DNA of 64,000 nt from an uncultured Candidatus Poseidoniales archaeon (GCA_905181785.1 CAJIZC010000004.1:1-64000); one strand, 5' to 3'; shown: positions 42,606-50,795, numbered from the stretch's first letter. Notes: generated by a model from the sequence alone, not told the origin. Numbers and translations are program-made.

Positions 42606-44355
42606 TTCGCTGAAGTTGGAAATCCGTCAATTCTCGCAAAGCCCGCAACGCTGGTCCTTCTGCAAGTTGATTCAAGCAATCATGCGCTTTTGCATGGTAA
42701 GCTTCTGCTCGCTCCCGAGCGTGTTGAATCGAGCCAAGATCGCCGAGGGCCTTGAGGCCCGCATCGATTTCTTCTTGAGTAGCGTCGTCTCCTTTTCCAA
42801 GAACACGCAGTAAAGTGGCTTTTGTTTCGCTATCCGGTTGCCTTAGAGCGTGAATCACCATCAGTGTGCGCTTGCCTTGGGCAATGTCAGAGCCTGCAGG
42901 CTTTCCGAGGGTTTCCGAGTCAGACAGTGCATCGATCAAGTCGTCCATCAGTTGGAAGCACAGACCGACAGCAAGCCCCCAGTCGTGCATGCATTGAACC
43001 GTTTCTTCATCAGCACCGGAGAGGTAAGCACCGATTTCGGCGCAGGTGAGGAACATCACAGCGGTTTTCCCGGTGATCATTTCGATGTACTGATCTTCAG
43101 ACACACTTTCCATTGATTCGAAATCGATGTCCAGTTGTTGGCCTTCAGAAACACGGCGGACCATGCGGCCGATCCGCTTCACCAAGAATGGGAGCATCGA
43201 ATGTTCGATGCCTTCTGCAACCGCCATGGCTTCGAAAGCAATAGCCAGCATTGCGTCACCTGCATTGATTGCTGTTGGTAAATCATATTCGATGTGAACA
43301 GCGTTTCTGCCACGGCGAATGTCATCGTCGTCCATGATGTCATCGTGAACGAGCGTAAAGTTGTGAATGGTTTCAATGGCAGCGCCAACGTCCAACAAGC
43401 CGGCGTGGGTATCGCCAACCGCCTTTGCTACCATCCAAGGCATGCACGCTCGAAGGCGCTTTCCTCCACCTTCAACCAGATGCATCATGGCACCCGAAAG
43501 TCGTTCATGAGAAGTGTGTGTAAGGGCCCGCTCAATGCGACCTTCAACAAGTGGTTTGATTTCAGCAAGCGCTGTCAACAAATCCGCACCGACTGCACCC
43601 GGGAGCATATGACTGACGTCGCCCATATCGTGAATCTTATCATCGACAAGAGCCGATAGGGCCTCAGGGTTGCCAACGGCTTGCCACCAGTCTTCATTCA
43701 TCACACTTGCAGCAATGCAGCGGAACCAGGGCGCTATGACACCAGCTTCAGCGGATTCATCGATGAGCATGGCTTCAAGTTCAGCTTCAGAAACCCACAT
43801 GACTTCTGAAATTTCATTGGGGTTGGGAGCCAAATCCACATCGGCTTTGATGACGAGAATGTGATCGATTTCCCGTTCTGTCCATGTCTCATTCATGCGA
43901 GCGCAGTAGCGCATCTTGGTGATGAAGTGGAATTGATCCAAGGGCACCTGTTCTGGTGCGATGCCCAATTCTTGTTCAAGTTTCCTTACGGCAGCACGCT
44001 TGACTCCAATGGCCTCTTGTTCGTCCATTTCCATCTCGCTGTGAAGTGGGTGGGAGCAACATGAGTTGGCCCAAACATTTGGGAACGTCACTTTGTCAGA
44101 TGCACGGCGTTGCAGCAACAACCGGTTTTGGCTATCGAAAAGAAGGACGCTGAAGGCTCGGTGATAGGAGCCAACACCTCTATGTGCGGCAATTTTTGAA
44201 CCTGGGCCGGTGACGTTATCCCATTCATCGGTGAGGATGATCGCCTCTGCCATGAGCGCAGATTGAGTCGAATCAGCACCGAGCGAAGTGAGCAAGTTTT
44301 GCTCGTCTTCGCCTAGGGCTATGTTGGGCACATCAGAAATACCGTACCCTACCAT
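42598..44355 (-). CDS. Fused type I IPP isomerase - geranylgeranyl diphosphate synthase
   Basis: One 585-residue chain with two enzymes of isoprenoid lipid synthesis. Residues about 30-225 are a type I (Nudix-fold) isopentenyl diphosphate isomerase: HRAFSVLLF, the catalytic-cysteine motif NSCCSHP (97-103) and the TEREIDHIL glutamates (160-162). Residues about 250-585 are a trans-prenyltransferase: GGGKRLR (296-302), the first aspartate-rich motif HDDIMDDDD (337-345) and the second MDDLID (470-475). Phe333 lies five residues before the first motif, as in short-chain C20 synthases. The product is probably GGPP for archaeal ether lipids. The frame is continuous through the linker, so the fusion is real in this sequence. 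Type II isomerases are more common in archaea. Confidence 0.93.
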   Translation of the reverse strand: MVGYGISDVPNIALGEDEQNLLTSLGADSTQSALMAEAIILTDEWDNVTGPGSKIAAHRGVGSYHRAFSVLLFDSQNRLLLQRRASDKVTFPNVWANSCCSHPLHSEMEMDEQEAIGVKRAAVRKLEQELGIAPEQVPLDQFHFITKMRYCARMNETWTEREIDHILVIKADVDLAPNPNEISEVMWVSEAELEAMLIDESAEAGVIAPWFRCIAASVMNEDWWQAVGNPEALSALVDDKIHDMGDVSHMLPGAVGADLLTALAEIKPLVEGRIERALTHTSHERLSGAMMHLVEGGGKRLRACMPWMVAKAVGDTHAGLLDVGAAIETIHNFTLVHDDIMDDDDIRRGRNAVHIEYDLPTAINAGDAMLAIAFEAMAVAEGIEHSMLPFLVKRIGRMVRRVSEGQQLDIDFESMESVSEDQYIEMITGKTAVMFLTCAEIGAYLSGADEETVQCMHDWGLAVGLCFQLMDDLIDALSDSETLGKPAGSDIAQGKRTLMVIHALRQPDSETKATLLRVLGKGDDATQEEIDAGLKALGDLGSIQHARERAEAYHAKAHDCLNQLAEGPALRALRELTDFQLQRIN

Positions 44356-44405
44356 TTCAATCCCTAATCCCTTCGATGCGCGGTCGCTACATGAAATGTT
44401 CTCTC

Positions 44406-44425
44406 AAAACCGCTAAAAATAGCGG
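44406..44425 (-). terminator. Hairpin plus T-run after the isopentenyl phosphate kinase gene
   Basis: On the minus strand a perfect six-base stem (CCGCTA/TAGCGG) with a TTTT loop is followed by TTTT, 11 bases after the kinase stop codon. It resembles an intrinsic terminator and would separate the kinase from the downstream isomerase-prenyltransferase transcript. Confidence 0.5.
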
Positions 44426-44435
44426 ATGGGGCTGC

Positions 44436-45248
44436 TCATCGAACCACGCGAGTCCCAAGGACTGGCAGGCCCATGCAGGCGTTGTAAACGCGGTCAGCGT
44501 AACCGCCGTTGACCATGTGGACTTCGACACCATGCGCTGCTGCTTGAGCGCCTCTTGCTGCTTTGAGACCAATACCGCCGGTCACATCGATTTCACTGTG
44601 GTGCGTGCCTTCGAACGCAATGGAGGGGGACCATTCTTCGATGAGGTCGTCTGATGTGGCCTGTTCAGGAGGCACTCGCAGCAATCCATCCACGCCTCCT
44701 ATAGCGAACACCAAGCGTTTCACACTTGGGACTTCGGTTGCTAAACGATACACCAAATCATCGCCGGAAAGAATGCCAAATAAGCGCTCGTCATCGGTGT
44801 CCACAACATCACCAAAGGTGACAGCAACGCAACCAGGGCTCACTGCAAAGCGATCGAGGTTCCCCGAAAAATTAGCGCCGGTTCCTTTGGCCCATTGGTG
44901 CGGGGGATGAACGGAGGTTGGGATGTCCAGAGCAGATAGAGCAGAGCACACATGGCTGTTCAGTTCCAGCATGTCTTTTCGAACACACATCACGGCTTCC
45001 TGTTGAGTTGTGCATTGCCCGTCGGGTGAAATTCCTTCAGCCACTCGTCCCTCGTTCAAGCGCCAATGCCTTGCTCTAAGGTGACCATAAGAACCAGCGC
45101 CGTGAACTAAAATCACGTCCACCCCATCGTCCACGCACTTTTTGACAGCCATGGCCAATTGATCGATGGTTGTCAACTGAGGCGTGCAAATTGTGGTTTT
45201 GTCAGTGATGAGGCCACCGCCCCACTTGATGACAACACGCTCACGCAT
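44436..45248 (-). CDS. ipk: Isopentenyl phosphate kinase
   Basis: Phosphorylates isopentenyl phosphate to IPP, the last step of the archaeal mevalonate route. It is an amino-acid-kinase-fold protein: KWGGGLITDK (lysines 8 and 17), VHGAGSYGH with the diagnostic catalytic His56, and a C-terminal nucleotide-binding part (TGGIGLKAARGAQAAAHG). The ATG at 45248 is used because it opens with the first strand (MRERVVIKWGG); upstream codons to 45311 are not conserved. 270 residues. It is read in the same direction as the isomerase-GGPP synthase, whose substrate it makes. Confidence 0.92.
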   Translation of the reverse strand: MRERVVIKWGGGLITDKTTICTPQLTTIDQLAMAVKKCVDDGVDVILVHGAGSYGHLRARHWRLNEGRVAEGISPDGQCTTQQEAVMCVRKDMLELNSHVCSALSALDIPTSVHPPHQWAKGTGANFSGNLDRFAVSPGCVAVTFGDVVDTDDERLFGILSGDDLVYRLATEVPSVKRLVFAIGGVDGLLRVPPEQATSDDLIEEWSPSIAFEGTHHSEIDVTGGIGLKAARGAQAAAHGVEVHMVNGGYADRVYNACMGLPVLGTRVVR

Positions 45249-45343
45249 GGCTGTGCGAGGGGGAAGCAATTGATGAGGTTGACCCAACGCTAAGGGCAAA
45301 AGATGCACCAAGCATTGATGAGGTTCGGCTGAGAGCGGCCTTC

Positions 45344-45679
45344 ATGGCAGAAGGACCGACACTGAGCGATTTCATGCGACACCTGCAAGCAGTGCTCGAG
45401 GAATCGACGCAAATCCCTGATGCTGAAGAACAGGAACAGCGTCAATGGCAAATTGAGGCTGCTATCCAAGAAGCCATCATTTTTGGCAACCGGTTTCGAG
45501 AACTTCAGGAACACGGGCTGGATCCACTTCGACTCATCAAGCCCAAAGGCAGTGACCCGGTTGCTCCACCCGTCAATAAAATCGAAGCACTCAACAGTGG
45601 AAGCATGCAGTGTGCAGGCTGCGGTTCGCACCTCGAAAATGACCTCACCTTCTGCCCGGCGTGCGGGCAAGAAAAGTAA
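45344..45679 (+). CDS. Small C-terminal zinc-ribbon protein
   Basis: A 111-residue protein of no recognised family. The first 80 residues are helical and acidic (EEQEQRQWQIEAAIQEAII), and residues about 88-108 are a zinc ribbon CAGC...CPAC. Nucleic-acid or protein contact is a reasonable guess from the ribbon. It starts with ATG at 45344, divergent from the kinase gene, and converges with kptA leaving three bases. Confidence 0.62.
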   Translation: MAEGPTLSDFMRHLQAVLEESTQIPDAEEQEQRQWQIEAAIQEAIIFGNRFRELQEHGLDPLRLIKPKGSDPVAPPVNKIEALNSGSMQCAGCGSHLENDLTFCPACGQEK

Positions 45680-45682
45680 GAC

Positions 45683-46378
45683 TCACTCTTCTTCTTGCTC
45701 TTCGATTTCCCATTGGGCAATCATTTCCAAAACCATAGGGTCGTCGCCCTCGATTTGGTAGAGGTATTCGCCTGGCATCTCGTCAACGAGGTACACAGTG
45801 GTACCGGCTCGGTAGATGACGTGGCCATCAGCGATGGCTCGAACTGTGTCCACTTCAAGGATTGCAGGTCGATGGATTCGAACGTGGCCTGCTTCCATTG
45901 CGTTGCTGATGGATTTCGACAAGTGAACGTGCTTTCGGTCGCCGGCGGTGATCCCGAGTTCCTTGATGGTCGAAACTTGTTCTTCTTCACAAGGCCAGTA
46001 GAGGGCTTCTGGGATGTCGTCGGTTGGGAGGTCGAGTTCCAATTCAATGGAATGGCCGTAGGTAGCTCGGAGCATCTCGCCCTCGACTTGGTAGCGCCCC
46101 TTGTCGTCGGCGCTTGCGATAGCGGAGAAGTGCCATCCACGCAACCAGTGGTAGTGACGGCGTTGCTTGGCGATGTTTTCTGAAAGTTCTCGGGAGTTGA
46201 CCCATCCGTTGATGTCCATTTCGACGTTGAACTTTTCTGGAGCGTGGCGCAAAACGAGGGCCAGCATGCGTCCAAGCGAGTTGGATTCACGGTCACTCAT
46301 GATGAATTTGCCTTCTTCGTTACAAGTTGGGCAGTTGGCTCCTTTGAAGTGGCCGTGGCGATTGCACTGTCTTAGCAT
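45683..46378 (-). CDS. kptA: RNA 2'-phosphotransferase KptA/Tpt1 with N-terminal zinc motif
   Basis: Transfers a 2'-phosphate from RNA to NAD, as in tRNA splicing by ligases that leave such a mark. The Tpt1 core is visible: LGRMLALVLRHAPEKFNVEMDINGWV, the LRATYGHS motif, KHVHLSKS, and YRAGTTVYLVDEMPGEYL. In front of the core (residues 1-25) is a small zinc-binding motif with Cys5, His8/10 and CPTC, so the protein (231 residues) is slightly longer than most. An inner ATG (MSDRES) would remove this finger, but the finger reads as a true motif. Located among lipid genes, with no clear operon partner. Confidence 0.9.
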   Translation of the reverse strand: MLRQCNRHGHFKGANCPTCNEEGKFIMSDRESNSLGRMLALVLRHAPEKFNVEMDINGWVNSRELSENIAKQRRHYHWLRGWHFSAIASADDKGRYQVEGEMLRATYGHSIELELDLPTDDIPEALYWPCEEEQVSTIKELGITAGDRKHVHLSKSISNAMEAGHVRIHRPAILEVDTVRAIADGHVIYRAGTTVYLVDEMPGEYLYQIEGDDPMVLEMIAQWEIEEQEEE

Positions 46379-46489
46379 GATTCAAGTGCGGCTGTGACCT
46401 GTTTTTAGTACCTACGCAGGATTGAGATTGTTTAGCCTCTCAAATACGCCAACCGACTCAATCAAATGCTGGCGCCTGTTGGCTGGTTC

Positions 46490-47662
46490 ATGGTCGATGT
46501 TGCCGTCATTGGAGCGGGGCAAACGAAGTATGGGAACCACCCATCGGGCTTGAAAGGAATGTGGGCCGAAGCCGCCGAGCAGGCCTTTGCTAGCGTGGAC
46601 CGTGACTTTGAACCACGCTGCGTCGATGAAGCATTCATTGGAAGTGTGGCGTTTGGTGGTGGCCAACTTGGCAACACTGCAGCGCTGCTCACAGAGCACT
46701 CAGGCATGGATGGCATTCCTGTACGACGCGTCGAAAACGCCTGTGCTTCCTCTGGCTTTGCGCTGAGGGATGCATGGATGGCGATCAAAAGTGGACAAGC
46801 AGATGTTGTCGTTGCTGGTGGCATTGAGAAAATGAATGATCTCTCCCCTGAACGCCGTAGGTTTTGGCTTGGCGTTTCTGGCGATACCGAATGGGAACGA
46901 TTAGCCGGACTGACCTTCCCAGGCACCTATGCCCTGATGGCCCGACGTCATTTCCATGAACACGGCTCAAACCATGATGACTTGGTCAACATCAGTGTCA
47001 AAAACCACATGCATGGTTTTGAAAATGAAATGGCTCACATTCGAAAAGAAGTTTCGTTCGAAAAAGCTCAAAGTGGATTCATGGTGGCCGACCCGTTGAC
47101 GCTGTACGACTGCTGTCCTACTTCCGACGGAGCATCAGCCGTGATCCTTGCAGCCGACCACGTTGTGCGCCAATTTACCGACGACCCGGTGTGGTTGCGC
47201 TCCTCGGGTGCTGGTTCCGACTTTTTGGCTCTGCATGACAGGCCAAGCATCACACAGGTGAAAGCGACACAACAAGCCTCCCAAGCAGCGTACAAAGCGG
47301 CAGGCATTACTGCGAAGGATGTAGATTTGGCTGAAGTCCATGATTGCTTTACCATCGCAGAACTGATGGCAACGGAAGACCTCGGCTTTGCTGCACGGGG
47401 CGAAGGTGGGATTTTTGCACGCAATCAACAGGGCGTTCGAAACCAAGGTGAAGTCTGCATCAACCCAAGTGGCGGCTTGAAATCAAAGGGCCATCCACTT
47501 GGCGCAACGGGCACAGGTCAAGCGGTTGAAGTGTTCAAGCAACTCAGAGGAAGCGTGGAAGCACCTCGCCAAATCCGCGACGCTGAAATCGGAATCACAC
47601 ACAACGTCGGCGGTTCAGGAGCCACTTGTGCAGTTCACGTGTTTGGGAGGGATCGAGCATGA
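46490..47662 (+). CDS. Archaeal thiolase (acetyl-CoA C-acetyltransferase type)
   Basis: A 390-residue thiolase of the archaeal/SCP2-like branch. Nucleophile Cys85 lies in VENACASSGFA; the second catalytic zone is EVHDCFTIAEL, the histidine is in GGLKSKGHPLGATG, and the C-terminus has the NVGGSGATCAVH segment. In many archaea this enzyme makes acetoacetyl-CoA for the mevalonate pathway in a complex with a DUF35 protein and HMG-CoA synthase. Here the DUF35-like gene overlaps its stop by four bases, but HMG-CoA synthase is not adjacent. A role in fatty-acid breakdown is the alternative. ATG 46490 gives the usual MVDVAVIGAG start. Confidence 0.9.
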   Translation: MVDVAVIGAGQTKYGNHPSGLKGMWAEAAEQAFASVDRDFEPRCVDEAFIGSVAFGGGQLGNTAALLTEHSGMDGIPVRRVENACASSGFALRDAWMAIKSGQADVVVAGGIEKMNDLSPERRRFWLGVSGDTEWERLAGLTFPGTYALMARRHFHEHGSNHDDLVNISVKNHMHGFENEMAHIRKEVSFEKAQSGFMVADPLTLYDCCPTSDGASAVILAADHVVRQFTDDPVWLRSSGAGSDFLALHDRPSITQVKATQQASQAAYKAAGITAKDVDLAEVHDCFTIAELMATEDLGFAARGEGGIFARNQQGVRNQGEVCINPSGGLKSKGHPLGATGTGQAVEVFKQLRGSVEAPRQIRDAEIGITHNVGGSGATCAVHVFGRDRA

Positions 47663-48507
47663 ATGAAGTGATCAATTGGAAGGGATACTTGGCCATGTTT
47701 GACGGTCAAGCCTTGATGATACAATCCCCGTTCATGCTGGATGATTCCATTGCGTTTGGTGCTGATTCTGATTACACAACCATGGCCATTGCGGGAATAA
47801 GCCTCATGGAAACCCGCGGCATCAACTTCACAACGGTTCGCAGCCTTCCGCTTGTCGACCCTCAAGCCGTCAAGAGCGCAACTGGTGTTGCTGTGTTGTA
47901 CGGAGATGATTCGGATGAAGAAGACTGTGAATGGAACTTGTTGGTCGGAGAAGAAGCCACTCTTGTGTTCACCAACGACCTTGAACGAAACCTTGGATTT
48001 CACGGACCATCAGACCTCGAAGTGCTCGACCCAACCTTTGCTGGAGACATTGCGGAGGCATGGTCATTGGAACTCAAAGCATCTCATGTTTCGCAAGGTG
48101 CTTATGTTTCCGAAGCGGCCTACCTTGAAGGCGCAAGTGCACGGCTCAACTTCATGGCTCAATCTCACACCACAGGATTGGTGTGGCCTCCTCGGCAACT
48201 CGATGCTGATGGAAAGCGAATTCCAGAACCTTCTGAATCGCTAACCGCAAGCGCAACAGTCGAGTCTTGGACCAAATTAAGCGCAGCTGGTGCGCCCTCT
48301 GAATTTGCTTTGCGAGCCCCAGTGCTTGGCGGCATCCAGACGGTGTTCGTTCGCTTCGACCAGGGCCCTTGCGGCGTGTTTTTGGTAGCGGATGATGAAC
48401 AGTACGAACCGAAGATCGGCGACAAAGTGACGTTTGCAGTCCGCCAAATTTATGCTCAAGAAGGCTTGATTCGCTACGGAATGAAAGCAATCCCTGTTCG
48501 TGACTGA
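47659..48507 (+). CDS. DUF35-like OB-fold partner of thiolase, zinc cysteines lost
   Basis: A 282-residue protein whose C-terminal 110 residues resemble the DUF35 OB-fold: a WPPR motif (176-179), an ESLTASATVESWTKL strand and the closing IGDKVTFAVRQIYAQEG block. DUF35 proteins bridge thiolase and HMG-CoA synthase. The zinc-ribbon cysteines that normally follow the PPR motif are absent (residues 180-192 have none), and an extra N-terminal 150 residues of unknown fold is present. The gene overlaps the thiolase stop (ATGA) with a GGGAGGG before the ATG, so the pair is made together. Family assignment rests on weak similarity plus context. Confidence 0.65.
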   Translation: MNEVINWKGYLAMFDGQALMIQSPFMLDDSIAFGADSDYTTMAIAGISLMETRGINFTTVRSLPLVDPQAVKSATGVAVLYGDDSDEEDCEWNLLVGEEATLVFTNDLERNLGFHGPSDLEVLDPTFAGDIAEAWSLELKASHVSQGAYVSEAAYLEGASARLNFMAQSHTTGLVWPPRQLDADGKRIPEPSESLTASATVESWTKLSAAGAPSEFALRAPVLGGIQTVFVRFDQGPCGVFLVADDEQYEPKIGDKVTFAVRQIYAQEGLIRYGMKAIPVRD

Positions 48508-48569
48508 ATCGGATTTGACCAACCATTCGAGCCAAAGTATTGATACAAAACCAACGGTGTGGGCTGGCT

Positions 48570-49586
48570 ATGGCAGGTCTTGGAGGCATCCGCAAAGGGC
48601 GCCGCGATGCGGTAGACAATTTACAATACACCGAAGGTGGCGATTGCCCTCGATGCGGTGGAGAAGCGCAGTCTTCAACCATGGCCGGTTACCTCATGTG
48701 CGTTGGATGCAACCATGAATGGGCGGATCCAAATCACGTTTCCACATCTGAACGGTTGCCACCCCCAACCTATCGACAAGACGCCGAAATGATTGAGGAA
48801 TTCAAGAAAGATGTAGCATCGGGAAGCCTTGCAGGCGTTCTTGGCGTCGATTCAAACCTTAGCGAAGAACAAGAAGCCTCTCTTGGCCGACTCGAAGACA
48901 AGTGGATGACCGGCATGCAAGGCCATTTCAACACGGCAACTGAAGACCGTAAACCATTGATGATCAGTTTCGATGACGAAGACAACATCGTATCGACTGA
49001 AGTTGCATCGCTCACCATTGTGGCCAATGGTTTTGATGGAGGAGAGGAGATTCGACTCGAATACCCAGGGAAAGGAACTGAATTTTACGAATTCAACGTC
49101 GCTGACCCGAATGGATGGCGAAAAGGTCCGACTGCAGAACACACCGCTCGGTCGATTTGCAACCTCATCAATAACAATTCAAAGTTAGTCTATGCTTCGC
49201 TGGACGGCGTACGGGTTTCATTTGAGTTGAGGGACCCGAAACTGAAGGCTGAATCCCTTGTGCTGTTTGTTGATGACCCTGGCGGCACAGATATTGTAGC
49301 TGAGAAAAACGGTGTTGTCCTCGACGCACGAGATGTTCAAGACTTCGAAGACTACCGAAGCGTTGTCGAACTTGTGCTGGAAGACGGAATCATCTCTCCA
49401 AGTGAGGATCAGCTGCTGTGGTCAATGCGCCAACAGCTCGGGATCGATGATGTGTACCACATCCAAATGGTGCTGGAAATTTGTGGTGAGAAAACCCTCA
49501 AAGAATGCACAGGATGTTCACAAATGGCTCCGCTTTATCCAGAGTACGCCGCTTGGTACTGCCAAACCTGCGAAGCCTGGTGTTGA
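48570..49586 (+). CDS. Protein with zinc ribbons at both ends, unknown
   Basis: From the ATG at 48570 this is 338 residues. An N-terminal ribbon (CPRC...CVGC near residue 26-47) and a C-terminal ribbon (CTGC...CQTC, ending WC) flank a middle region with beta-rich stretches (MISFDDEDNIVSTEVASLTIV; DGVRVSFELRDPKLKAESLVLFVDD) and a helical part resembling an EF-hand-free regulatory helix bundle (IISPSEDQLLWSMRQQLGIDD). No family recognised. A TTG at 48540 is a possible longer start. The next feature is a T-rich stretch and the actin-like gene. Confidence 0.62.
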   Translation: MAGLGGIRKGRRDAVDNLQYTEGGDCPRCGGEAQSSTMAGYLMCVGCNHEWADPNHVSTSERLPPPTYRQDAEMIEEFKKDVASGSLAGVLGVDSNLSEEQEASLGRLEDKWMTGMQGHFNTATEDRKPLMISFDDEDNIVSTEVASLTIVANGFDGGEEIRLEYPGKGTEFYEFNVADPNGWRKGPTAEHTARSICNLINNNSKLVYASLDGVRVSFELRDPKLKAESLVLFVDDPGGTDIVAEKNGVVLDARDVQDFEDYRSVVELVLEDGIISPSEDQLLWSMRQQLGIDDVYHIQMVLEICGEKTLKECTGCSQMAPLYPEYAAWYCQTCEAWC

Positions 49587-49635
49587 GGAGGACATGTCGC
49601 ATTTATTGCGCCCCTAGCACCGACTCTATAGGATA

Positions 49636-49641
49636 TTTTTT
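49636..49641 (+). terminator. T-tract after the double zinc-ribbon gene
   Basis: Six consecutive T followed by a pyrimidine-rich CTCTT about 50 bases after the stop at 49586. Oligo-T is the usual archaeal termination signal. Weak but suitably placed. Confidence 0.35.
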
Positions 49642-49707
49642 CTCTTCGAATAACGTCGATTAAGCCTCATAACCAAGCAGGTGAAATGGTCAACAGCGAG
49701 GTATGCT

Positions 49708-49715
49708 TCATAAAG
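49708..49715 (+). promoter_or_regulatory. TCATAAAG element, candidate TATA box for the actin-like gene
   Basis: TCATAAAG begins exactly 39 bases before the ATG at 49747, the same octamer at the same distance as before psmA (28026). Likely a core promoter with a short leader. Confidence 0.45.
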
Positions 49716-49746
49716 TAGGTCGAGATGGCAAGGGTAGGCGAGTGTT

Positions 49747-50772
49747 ATGGCAGAAGACGTATTATACATTGGAATTGATTTGGGAACCTTCCGCTCCGTG
49801 ATGGTTTCATCCGACAGTCACGAAGAAGAAGAGTTGACCGTGATTGGAACCCCAAAGGATCCAATTGCTCGCAATTTCCTCAAGCGAGACGTCTTGTTCG
49901 GCGAAGAAGCGCTCAAGAATCGACTTGCGCTCAACCTTTTCCGCCCGCTCGAACTTGGTGTCATCAAAGACACTCAAGAAGATCGAGATTTCATCGCTCA
50001 CTTCATCACTCACCTCATCGGTTTGTCAGACCCTGAAGAATACGACCGTGTGGTTGCTGTCATCGGCGCACCTGCTGAAGCATCCTATGTCGACAAGACC
50101 GCAATCTTTGACGCTGCTGCTGGCTCAGTCAACGCTGCTATGATCATCTCCGAACCGTTTGCAGTCGCTTACGCACTTGATATGATTGAGCACACATTGG
50201 TCATCGACATTGGCGCAGGAACTGCGGATCTTTGCCGAGTCTACGGAACCATCCCCGGACCTGAGGACCAAATGCACACCGGACACGCTGGCGACTTCAT
50301 CGACCGTGGCCTCATCAAGGAAATCCAATCCAAGTTCAACGGTGCGCAGATCACCAAGGACATGGCTCGCCGATGGAAGGAACAGTATTCCTTCGTTGGA
50401 ACCCACACCCCCGAAAACCCAATCATGGTCGACTTCTCAATTGAAGGCAAGGCCATGAACCTGGACATCACCGATTGTATGCAAGCTGCTTGCGAAGCAA
50501 TCGTCGAACCAATTGTCGACAACGTCAAGCAACTCATCGCCGGATCCAACCCTGAATACCACGACGAATTCCGTCGAAACATGGTTCTCGCTGGTGGCGG
50601 CTCAGGCATCAAGGGCCTCGGCGCAATGATTGAGCGACGACTCTCTGATATGGGCGATGTTAACGTTCACGTCGTCGACGACCCAGTCCGCCTCGGTGCT
50701 ATGGGTGGCCTTCGATTGGCAATGGAAGTCCCAGAAGAAATGTGGTCTTCCCTCACCCTCGCAACCCGCTGA
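49747..50772 (+). CDS. MamK/MreB-like bacterial-type actin
   Basis: A 341-residue ATPase of the actin superfamily. It shows phosphate-1 GIDLGTFRSVMV (9-20), connect-1 with the likely catalytic Glu136 in IISEPFAVAYA, phosphate-2 DIGAGTADLCRVYG (154-167), adenosine motif LAGGGSGIKG (281-290) and connect-2 RLGAMGGLRLA. The segment YGTIPGPEDQ followed by AGDFIDRGL resembles MamK more than crenactin. It is shorter than Hsp70 and has no substrate domain, so filament formation is plausible. Its role might be cell shape or internal positioning. It has its own promoter-like element and is followed after a hairpin by a small coiled-coil gene. No magnetosome genes are present. Confidence 0.88.
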   Translation: MAEDVLYIGIDLGTFRSVMVSSDSHEEEELTVIGTPKDPIARNFLKRDVLFGEEALKNRLALNLFRPLELGVIKDTQEDRDFIAHFITHLIGLSDPEEYDRVVAVIGAPAEASYVDKTAIFDAAAGSVNAAMIISEPFAVAYALDMIEHTLVIDIGAGTADLCRVYGTIPGPEDQMHTGHAGDFIDRGLIKEIQSKFNGAQITKDMARRWKEQYSFVGTHTPENPIMVDFSIEGKAMNLDITDCMQAACEAIVEPIVDNVKQLIAGSNPEYHDEFRRNMVLAGGGSGIKGLGAMIERRLSDMGDVNVHVVDDPVRLGAMGGLRLAMEVPEEMWSSLTLATR

Positions 50773-50777
50773 GGTCG

Positions 50778-50795
50778 CATAGCATCTTTGCTATG
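50778..50795. repeat. Perfect 7-bp hairpin between actin and coiled-coil genes
   Basis: CATAGCA and TGCTATG surround a TCTT loop just after the actin stop (50772) and before the ATG at 50824. No T-run follows. It may be a processing or attenuation signal that sets different levels of the two proteins; function is unknown. Confidence 0.4.
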
